Below, in pieces: positions 1 through 5,000 of a stretch of 5,000 bases of DNA; the first letter of the stretch is position 1, and each line of letters begins with the position of its first letter. The position numbers and the translations under genes were made by a program. Source of the DNA: Bacteroidales bacterium (GTDB lineage: Bacteria > Bacteroidota > Bacteroidia > Bacteroidales > VadinHA17); contig JALOMM010000146.1 of the NCBI GenBank assembly GCA_025455535.1, forward strand, positions 1-5,000, written 5' to 3'. The notes under the pieces are model-generated. The model was not told the DNA's origin. It ran no database searches and saw only the letters and a program-made list of their open reading frames with translations.

Positions 1-1485
1 CAGCAGCCACGGGGTGATCTCCCTTCCCTGGTCAAAGCTGATGTTGTTTTTCTTGTCATCAAGGTTCTCCTCTACGAAGAGTTTTGTCGCTAGCCATGCT
101 GCTATCATCTCCTCATATTCACCGTGTTTATAATATTTCTCAAGATCCTTCTCAATGAAAGCGGTGGTGAAGGTTCCCTCCTGGAAGAGGTGGTTTCGCA
201 TCAGCATGCGGAAGAAGGGGAGGGTGGTCTTGGTGCCTTTGATCCACACCTTGTCGAGAGCCTTTTTCGTGTTCACAACAGCCTCATGTCGGTCTTTTCC
301 GGTGACAATCAGTTTTGCGATCATCGAGTCGTAGCTTGCCACTATTGATGAACCTGCCCTGACGCCGGTGTCAACCCTTATCCCCGGCTCCTCCGGGAAG
401 CTGATCTTTTCTATCCTGCCCGGTGATGGGGCGAAGCCTGCCTGAACATCCTCGGCATTGATACGGCATTCAATAGCCCAGCCGGTAAGTCTGACATCTT
501 CCTGACGTATCTTCAGCTCCTCGCCCATGGCTATCCGTATCTGCTGTTCAATCAGGTCAATTCCGGTGATCATCTCAGTAACAGGATGCTCTACCTGGAT
601 ACGGGTGTTCATCTCCATGAAATAGAAGTTACGGTCTGAGTCGAGAAGGAACTCAACTGTTCCTGCCGAATAGTAGCCCACTGCCCGGGCTATCAGCACT
701 GCCGTGTCACCCATGGTTTTTCTGAGCTCCTCGTCAAGGGCAGGAGAGGGGGCTTCCTCAAGCAGCTTCTGGTGTTTCCTCTGGATGGAACACTCCCTCT
801 CTCCCAGATGGATGATGTTTCCATGCTGGTCACCAAGGATCTGAAACTCAATATGTTTCGGATTTTCGATGTATTTCTCTATAAAGACACTGGGGTCATT
901 GAATGCCTTCTCAGCCTCACGGCTGGCAAGGGTAAACATCTTCTCCATTTCTGATGCATGGCGTACTATGCGCATGCCGCGTCCTCCTCCTCCGGAGGCA
1001 GCCTTGATGATAACGGGATAGCCTATCCTGGTCGCATGGACCAGTGCCTCGTCTTCATCGGCGATGCTTCCCGGACTGCCCATCGCCATGGGTATCTTGT
1101 GCTTCAGTGCTATCTGACGTGCGACGGTTTTGTTACCCATCTTGTATATTGCATCATGCGAAGGCCCTATGAAAATGATGCCGTTCACCTGGCACCTGTC
1201 GGCAAAATAGGCGTTCTCGGCAAGAAAGCCGTACCCCGGATGCACCGCGTCACATTTGGTTGCAAGAGCAACGGAGATAAGCTTCTCGACGTCGAGAAAG
1301 ACCGGTATCTCAGATGCATCCTCATCATCATCATGAATGATGTCAGCCATTGAGAGATACATCGCGTTCGGCTCCACGGCAGTACGCACAGCAACGCATT
1401 TGATCCCCATGGCCTTTGCCGTCCTCATGATGCGGATCGCAATTTCTCCGCGGTTGGCTATCAGTATTCTCTTTATCTTTTTCAT
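1..1485 (-). CDS. accC: Biotin carboxylase subunit of an acyl-CoA carboxylase (3' end outside window)
   Basis: Uses ATP and bicarbonate to carboxylate biotin on a carrier protein; the carboxyl group then passes to an acyl-CoA on the neighbouring PccB-type subunit. Cytoplasmic. The frame is open for 495 codons from ATG at 1485 to the window edge with no stop. Seen in order: N-terminal domain ILIANRGEIAIRI (7-19) and HPGYGFLAEN (82-91); ATP-grasp with K119 (MGNK), K161, glycine-rich loop GGGGRG (165-170), ECSIQRKHQK ending at K240, E278, and the active-site stretch EMNTRIQVEHP (291-301) with E291, N293 and R295; C-terminal domain RINAED (341-346) and R370, which matches the biotin-site Arg338 of E. 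coli AccC. All catalytic residues I know are present. It already exceeds E. coli AccC (449 aa), as usual for the longer subunits of about 500 aa in Bacteroidota, so little is probably missing. Residues 50-63 are atypical (HDDDED replaces the usual glycine/proline loop). The start fits the family N-terminus; no clear ribosome binding site precedes it. PycA-type naming is a possible alternative. Confidence 0.95.
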   Translation of the reverse strand, partial: MKKIKRILIANRGEIAIRIMRTAKAMGIKCVAVRTAVEPNAMYLSMADIIHDDDEDASEIPVFLDVEKLISVALATKCDAVHPGYGFLAENAYFADRCQVNGIIFIGPSHDAIYKMGNKTVARQIALKHKIPMAMGSPGSIADEDEALVHATRIGYPVIIKAASGGGGRGMRIVRHASEMEKMFTLASREAEKAFNDPSVFIEKYIENPKHIEFQILGDQHGNIIHLGERECSIQRKHQKLLEEAPSPALDEELRKTMGDTAVLIARAVGYYSAGTVEFLLDSDRNFYFMEMNTRIQVEHPVTEMITGIDLIEQQIRIAMGEELKIRQEDVRLTGWAIECRINAEDVQAGFAPSPGRIEKISFPEEPGIRVDTGVRAGSSIVASYDSMIAKLIVTGKDRHEAVVNTKKALDKVWIKGTKTTLPFFRMLMRNHLFQEGTFTTAFIEKDLEKYYKHGEYEEMIAAWLATKLFVEENLDDKKNNISFDQGREITPWLL

Positions 1486-1493
1486 TTTCGTTG

Positions 1494-1560
1494 GTCTGAA
1501 CGTCTGAAGGTCTGAAAGTCTAAAGTCTAAAGTCTATAAAGTCTTAAGGGTCTTGCGGTC
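1494..1560. repeat. Short tandem array anchored on GTCT, 7-9 bp period
   Basis: GTCT recurs at 1494, 1502, 1510, 1518, 1525, 1532, 1541 and 1550. The first three units are GTCTGAA plus one variable base (8 bp), the next two are GTCTAAA (7 bp), and the remaining ones drift (GTCTATAAA, GTCTTAAGG, GTCTTGCG). On the coding strand it reads as repeated TTTAGAC/TTCAGAC and ends 8 bases before the accC start codon, so it forms the whole proximal leader of that gene. Function unknown; the gradual decay from one end looks like slippage followed by mutation. Confidence 0.85.
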
Positions 1561-1564
1561 CGAT

Positions 1565-1582
1565 TGCCTACTGCCTATTGCC
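1565..1582. repeat. Degenerate TGCCTAY heptamers bridging the two larger arrays
   Basis: TGCCTAC (1565-1571) and TGCCTAT (1572-1578) are followed by a partial TGCC (1579-1582) that runs into the TGCTCCY array. With so few copies it could be read as a diverged edge of the neighbouring array rather than a separate family. Confidence 0.55.
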
Positions 1583-1635
1583 TGCTCCCTGCTCCTTGCT
1601 CCTTGCTCCTTGCTCCTTGCTCCCTGCTCCTTGCT
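1583..1635. repeat. Heptanucleotide tandem repeat TGCTCCY, seven copies plus a partial
   Basis: Seven consecutive 7-bp units start at 1583, 1590, 1597, 1604, 1611, 1618 and 1625; five are TGCTCCT and two (1583, 1618) are TGCTCCC, followed by a partial TGCT (1632-1635). The array overlaps the pccB stop codon (TAG, 1636-1634). On the mRNA strand it reads as repeated AGGAGCA, so AAGGAG, a Shine-Dalgarno-like hexamer, occurs five times and AGGGAG twice. It lies about 100 bases upstream of the accC start, too far to serve as its ribosome binding site. A period of 7 shifts reading frame at each copy, so it does not encode a simple peptide repeat of 7 bp. Confidence 0.95.
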
Positions 1636-3190
1636 ATAACGGCATATTCCCATGCTTTCTCGACGGTACCTTGACTGACTTGTTGCTCAATGCAGCGAAG
1701 GCTGACAACAGCTTCCTCCGTGTCATTGCCGGATCAATTACCTCATCTATGTACCCCTTTTCATCAGCGATGAACGGATTGGCGACTTTCTCCCGGTACC
1801 GCTTGACGAGTTCCTTCTTCATTGCCACAGGGTCCTTCGCATCTGCCAGTTCCCGACGGTATAGTATTGCCACGGCGCCGTCAGGCCCCATCACGGCTAT
1901 CTCGGCCGAGGGCCAGGCAAAGTTGAAGTCACCTCCCATGCTGCGGCTGTTCATCACAATATAAGCGCCGCCGTAGGCCTTGCGAAGGATGACGGTTATG
2001 CGTGGCACCGTTGCTTCGGCATAGGCAAAGAGAAGCTTGGCTCCATGCCTTATGATACCTGAATGCTCCTGGTCTTTTCCGGGAAGGAAGCCCGGAACAT
2101 CTTCCAGGGTGAGTATGGGGATGTTAAAAACGTCACAGAACCTGATGAAACGTGCACCCTTGGTTGACGAGTCGATGTCGAGAACTCCTGCAAGCACCTT
2201 GGGCTGGTTGGCAACAATACCTATCGGCTTGCCCTCCATCCGCCCGAAGCCGGTAACGATATTCGGAGCGAAGAGCTCCGATGTCTCGAAGAAGCTGTTC
2301 CGGTCAACTATGAGTGAGATGATATCGCGTACATCATATGCCTTGTTCGGGTCATCAGGAACTATGTCGCGGAGCTTTTCATTAATATCAGGGGTGCTGT
2401 TGTCATAGGCAGCGACAGGGGGGTTCTCGAGATTGTTTGAGGGAAGGTACGAGAGGAATTTTCTCAATGCAATGATAGTGTTCTCCTCATCATCATAGAT
2501 CATGTTGGCCACTCCGCTCTTGCGCGCATGTGTTTCTGCCCCGCCCAGATCCTCGCTGCTGATATCCTCGTTCAGCACCTCCCTGACAACGTTCGGACCG
2601 GTAACAAACATATAACTGGTATGGCTGGTCATGAATACCCAGTCAGTGAGTGCAGGAGCATAAACAGCACCGCCTGCGGCCGGACCCATGATAACGGAGA
2701 TCTGAGGTATGATACCTGAAGACTGTATGATGTTATTGAAGATGATGCCATAACCGTTGAGACTTGCAATACCCTCCTGTATGCGAGCACCCCCGGAGTC
2801 ATTAATACCTATTATGGGAGCACCCATCTTGAGGGCCATCTCCTGTATCTTGGCAATCTTACGGGCATGGACGATACCCAGCGAACCGCCCATTATTGTA
2901 AAGTCCTGGGCGTAGGCAAACACCAGCCTGCCGTCAATCTTGCCATGCCCGGTAACAACGCCGTCGCCGTATGACATCTCAACCTTCCCGAACTCAACAC
3001 CCTGGTCTGAGGGGGTCACGTAGGCATCTATCTCCTCAAATGTACCTGAATCAAAGAGGAGGGCTATCCGCTCATGAGCTGTCAGCTTGCCCTTGGCGTG
3101 CTGTTTCCTGATGCGGTCGGCATTGTACTGCTTCCTGAATGCCTCCTCACGCTCAAGGTATGATTTGAAATATTTCCCGTTAACATCCAT
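1634..3190 (-). CDS. pccB: Acyl-CoA carboxylase beta subunit (propionyl-CoA carboxylase-type carboxyltransferase)
   Basis: Transfers the carboxyl group from carboxybiotin to an acyl-CoA, most likely propionyl-CoA to give methylmalonyl-CoA. The 518 residues match the family length and both crotonase-like halves are complete. The N half has KGKLTAHERIALLFD (33-47), MGGSLG (100-105), NDSGGARIQEG (130-140) and GPAAGGAVYAPALTD (169-183). The C half has FCDVFNIPILTLEDVPGFLPG (starting at 351), RKAYGGAYIVM (403-413) and FAWPSAEIAVMGPDGAV (424-440). The tail RKHGNMPL closely resembles the end of mammalian PCCB. Residue I411 sits where Streptomyces PccB has Asp422, a substrate-selectivity position, so acetyl-CoA use cannot be excluded. 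The downstream biotin carboxylase favours an ATP-driven carboxylase over a sodium-pumping methylmalonyl-CoA decarboxylase, whose alpha subunit is similar. Start ATG at 3190 gives the standard N-terminus; the preceding bases show no strong ribosome binding site, as expected in Bacteroidota. Stop is TAG, inside the repeat array. Confidence 0.96.
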   Translation of the reverse strand: MDVNGKYFKSYLEREEAFRKQYNADRIRKQHAKGKLTAHERIALLFDSGTFEEIDAYVTPSDQGVEFGKVEMSYGDGVVTGHGKIDGRLVFAYAQDFTIMGGSLGIVHARKIAKIQEMALKMGAPIIGINDSGGARIQEGIASLNGYGIIFNNIIQSSGIIPQISVIMGPAAGGAVYAPALTDWVFMTSHTSYMFVTGPNVVREVLNEDISSEDLGGAETHARKSGVANMIYDDEENTIIALRKFLSYLPSNNLENPPVAAYDNSTPDINEKLRDIVPDDPNKAYDVRDIISLIVDRNSFFETSELFAPNIVTGFGRMEGKPIGIVANQPKVLAGVLDIDSSTKGARFIRFCDVFNIPILTLEDVPGFLPGKDQEHSGIIRHGAKLLFAYAEATVPRITVILRKAYGGAYIVMNSRSMGGDFNFAWPSAEIAVMGPDGAVAILYRRELADAKDPVAMKKELVKRYREKVANPFIADEKGYIDEVIDPAMTRRKLLSAFAALSNKSVKVPSRKHGNMPL

Positions 3191-3220
3191 TCTTTCAGGA
3201 TTAAGTTATATGACATCTAA

Positions 3221-3235
3221 GCCGTTGAAAACGGC
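3221..3235. other. Small perfect hairpin in the pccB leader
   Basis: GCCGTT-GAA-AACGGC forms a 6-bp stem with a 3-base loop, 31-45 bases upstream of the pccB start codon and about 105 bases past the end of the hydrolase gene. No U-run follows on the coding strand, so it is not a convincing rho-independent terminator. It may be a leader structure, or chance. The rest of the 151-base spacer shows nothing I can name; no match to the Bacteroidota promoter form (TTTG, about 19 bases, TAnnTTTG) was found on the coding strand. Confidence 0.4.
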
Positions 3236-3341
3236 ATGACAAAAGTCACTATTTTACAGCTAATATCCAAACCAAATTTCGACCGGAAGCTACCGGAGGG
3301 TTATAACAAACTAATAAATACCGGATTAAGGCTGGAACATA

Positions 3342-4022
3342 TTACCTTACATATTTCCTGATTGTCTCGGTCCAGACCCTGTATGCCTCATAATTAAGGT
3401 GCAGTCCGTCAACCGAGTATTTGCGCGGCAACTGGTTTTCCGGGTCTGCCATTACGCTGAAAAGATCGATGTATGTGTGGCCTGATTCAGAGGCCAGGGC
3501 CTGCAGCCGGCGGTTGAGCTCCATTATCGACTCTGTCTTGTTCTGAAGTGCAGGGTAGCGCCCGACAGCTGCATTAACAGGCAGTACGCTCTCAATAAAT
3601 ACCTTTGTGTCCGGAGTCTCCCTTCTGATCTGATCGAGTATCAACCTGTAATTCACCATTACAGAGTCAACGGTGACATTGCGTGAAAGGTCATTTATTC
3701 CTATCATAATGAAGATGCCCGAGGGTTTGAGTTTTGTAATCGCGTCGAGGCGCAAAAGGACACCGGCGGTTACATCTCCGCTTATACCCCTGTTACGGCA
3801 TCGCTTGTTGTCAAGCAGTTCAAACCATTCCGCTCCGTCAGTGATGCTGTTGCCAAGAAAGACTATCTCATTCTTTGTGTCGGGAAGATGATCGAAGAGG
3901 TCCTTGCTGTGCCACCAGTATGCAGAGTATTTGGAGCTGTCAATGACCGTTCCGGGCCGCTGGCCGTACGAAAAGGCAATGAAACATACAATCAGTGCGG
4001 ATGCCGCAAGAATTCTTTTCAT
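3342..4022 (-). CDS. Secreted SGNH/GDSL-family hydrolase (probable esterase)
   Basis: An exported hydrolase of the SGNH superfamily, closest in pattern to the platelet-activating-factor acetylhydrolase-like GDSL group; members cleave ester bonds, often acetyl groups on sugars or lipids. The 226 residues hold all four blocks: FLGNSITDG (55-63) with nucleophile S59, NRGISGD (77-83) with oxyanion G79, GIND (108-111) with N110, and DGLHLN (205-210) with D205 and H208. Residues 1-20 form a signal peptide (KR, then a hydrophobic run to about residue 19), with likely cleavage at SYG|Q. Exposing Gln fits the Bacteroidota 'Q-rule' for signal peptidase I substrates. C13 is not in a proper lipobox, so it is probably periplasmic or secreted rather than a lipoprotein. 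The start codon overlaps the upstream kinase stop (ATGA), pointing to co-transcription. The substrate cannot be read from sequence; deacetylation of a carbohydrate is a guess from context. Confidence 0.92.
   Translation of the reverse strand: MKRILAASALIVCFIAFSYGQRPGTVIDSSKYSAYWWHSKDLFDHLPDTKNEIVFLGNSITDGAEWFELLDNKRCRNRGISGDVTAGVLLRLDAITKLKPSGIFIMIGINDLSRNVTVDSVMVNYRLILDQIRRETPDTKVFIESVLPVNAAVGRYPALQNKTESIMELNRRLQALASESGHTYIDLFSVMADPENQLPRKYSVDGLHLNYEAYRVWTETIRKYVR
4019..4022 (-). promoter_or_regulatory. ATGA stop/start overlap coupling kinase and hydrolase
   Basis: The kinase stop TGA and the hydrolase start ATG share bases, giving a 4-base overlap on the coding strand. This arrangement normally means one transcript with re-initiation by the terminating ribosome. 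No separate ribosome binding site for the hydrolase is evident upstream. Confidence 0.8.
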
Positions 4023-5000
4023 TTTGTAATATTATTAATGATTTCTACCATCCTGTCATACTGGGCCTCCATGCTCTTCAGCAGTGCTATCTGGTTCCTG
4101 TTCCGCTGCAGATTGTGCCCGGGATACTTTATCTTGTAGTAGGTATCCCCGTCGAGATAATCTGTAAGGAACCTGGTGGCCATGATATAGGTGAGCAGTT
4201 TAGGGGCAAAGGGGAGATATTTCTTCTCTGTTTCATTCAGAGTGCCTGCAGTTTCCGCGAGGTATCCCTGCGAGTAGGCCTCGTATATGCTTATATCCAT
4301 CGAAACCTGAGACAGATCTGCACAGTCTTCAGCAACCCGGTTTGATGCCGTACGTATCGCATCGCCGAAGTCATAGTGGACATAGCCGGGCATGACGGTA
4401 TCGAGATCTATCAGGCACAGCGCTTTGTCATTGCTGTCAAACAGAATATTATTGAACTTGGTGTCATTATGCGTTATTCTCAGGGGTATTTTACCCTCGT
4501 CGCCCAGCCTGAGAATTATTTTCATCTCCTCCTCGCGCCTTATGATCTCGCTGATCTCCTCTGCTGTTCCGGAGACTCTTCCTGCCGGATCTTTTTCAAT
4601 GACTCTGTGGAAAGTGTCAAGCCTCTTTCTTATATCGTGAAAGTCAGGAATCGTCTCATGCAGCGGCTCACCCGGGAGATCGGCGAGCATAGCCTGAAAC
4701 CTTCCAATCGCCCTTCCCCCTTCACGGGCTTTATGGAGTGAATCAACCTGCTCATATGAACGGTGATCGGAAATGAAGACAAACATTCTCCAGAAGTTAC
4801 CTTCTTCATCGGCATGCCACGAATAACCGGTGCTGCGCGAAGGGATAAGGGTCAGGCACTCTCTATTGATATCACTCCCCGGAATGGCAGAGAGTTTTCC
4901 ACGGAGGTGGGAGGTAACCCTCTCCATATTCTCCTGCAGCCTGGGGATGTCTTTGAATACCTTGTTGTTAAGCCGCTGGAGGATATAGTCATCACACCCT
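4019..5000 (-). CDS. N-acetylhexosamine 1-kinase-like phosphotransferase (5' end outside window)
   Basis: A cytoplasmic kinase of the APH/choline-kinase fold, most like the N-acetylhexosamine 1-kinase NahK of bifidobacteria, which phosphorylates GlcNAc or GalNAc at C1 for salvage. The frame stays open to the edge: the 24 complete codons before ATG 4927 read DDYILQRLNNKVFKDIPRL and onward, matching NahK's YILQ..N..VF segment, so 4927 is an internal Met and not the start. Numbered from that Met: PLRITHNDTKFNNIL (148-162) carries the catalytic Asp D155 and the metal-binding N160; CLIDLDTVMPG (171-181) has the second metal-binding Asp pair (D174, D176); YDFGDAIR (185-192); and RFLTDYLDGDTYYKIKYPGHN (starting at 252) matches the NahK C-terminus closely. 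About 326 residues are visible against some 360 in NahK, so roughly 35 N-terminal residues are missing. It overlaps the hydrolase downstream. Exact sugar is uncertain; other sugar or amino-alcohol kinases of this fold are possible, antibiotic resistance is unlikely. Confidence 0.88.
   Translation of the reverse strand, partial: GCDDYILQRLNNKVFKDIPRLQENMERVTSHLRGKLSAIPGSDINRECLTLIPSRSTGYSWHADEEGNFWRMFVFISDHRSYEQVDSLHKAREGGRAIGRFQAMLADLPGEPLHETIPDFHDIRKRLDTFHRVIEKDPAGRVSGTAEEISEIIRREEEMKIILRLGDEGKIPLRITHNDTKFNNILFDSNDKALCLIDLDTVMPGYVHYDFGDAIRTASNRVAEDCADLSQVSMDISIYEAYSQGYLAETAGTLNETEKKYLPFAPKLLTYIMATRFLTDYLDGDTYYKIKYPGHNLQRNRNQIALLKSMEAQYDRMVEIINNITK

Noticed and set aside
958..1353. Plus-strand open frame of 131 codons
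   Set aside because: It is antisense to the well-supported biotin carboxylase, resembles no known family and has low-complexity composition; it is a shadow of the real gene. The same holds for the plus-strand frames at 124-348 and 772-954 and the minus-strand frame at 1185-1394.
1583..1635. CRISPR array
   Set aside because: The 7-bp units are contiguous without spacers and far too short for CRISPR repeats.
1578..1964. Plus-strand frame starting with a PAPCSLL-type repeat peptide
   Set aside because: The repeat peptide is just the heptamer array read in three frames, and the rest is antisense to pccB. No sign of a real small repeat protein.
1634..3190. Alpha subunit of sodium-pumping methylmalonyl-CoA decarboxylase (MmdA)
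   Set aside because: The sequence family overlaps, but the gene is followed by an ATP-dependent biotin carboxylase, which the decarboxylase does not need. Not fully excluded without the genes left of position 1.
3282..3296. CCGG...CCGG inverted repeat as a terminator for the hydrolase gene
   Set aside because: The stem is only 4 bp with a 6-base loop and no U-run follows on the coding strand, so chance is a sufficient explanation.
3673..4345. Overlapping plus-strand frames opposite the hydrolase and kinase
   Set aside because: They are antisense to two genes with complete catalytic motifs and show no family features of their own; hydrophobic stretches arise from the complement of the coding strand.
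4019..5000. Aminoglycoside-resistance phosphotransferase
   Set aside because: The fold is shared, but the IDLDT.MPG, FGDAIR and KYPGHN segments match N-acetylhexosamine kinases, and there is no mobile-element context.

Overview
All four genes lie on the minus strand, so the window reads from right to left. The organism is most likely a member of the Bacteroidota, probably Bacteroidales-like. The visible reasons are start codons without convincing Shine-Dalgarno sequences, a signal peptide whose likely cleavage leaves an N-terminal Gln (a Bacteroidota habit), a stand-alone acyl-CoA carboxylase beta subunit paired with a separate biotin carboxylase of about 500 residues, and short-period tandem repeats filling an intergenic spacer. 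The taxonomic call is inference from style, not from a marker gene.

Right part (5000 to 3342): a 5'-truncated sugar kinase of the N-acetylhexosamine 1-kinase (NahK) type overlaps by four bases (ATGA) with a secreted SGNH/GDSL hydrolase. The two appear to be co-transcribed and translationally coupled, which suggests a small carbohydrate or amino-sugar module: an exported esterase-like enzyme with a cytoplasmic kinase that phosphorylates a released sugar.

Middle (3341 to 3191): a 151-base spacer containing one small perfect hairpin and no promoter I can defend.

Left part (3190 to 1): a complete acyl-CoA carboxylase carboxyltransferase (PccB family, 518 aa), then a 148-base spacer made almost wholly of three kinds of 7-9 bp tandem repeat, then a biotin carboxylase (AccC family, at least 495 aa) that runs off the left edge. 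Together these supply two of the three parts of a biotin-dependent acyl-CoA carboxylase, probably acting on propionyl-CoA. The biotin carrier protein is not in the window and is expected just beyond position 1.

I see no mobile element, CRISPR array, RNA gene or defence system. The least ordinary element is the repeat-filled spacer between the two carboxylase genes. The genes themselves belong to known families, and I do not see evidence for an undescribed system.
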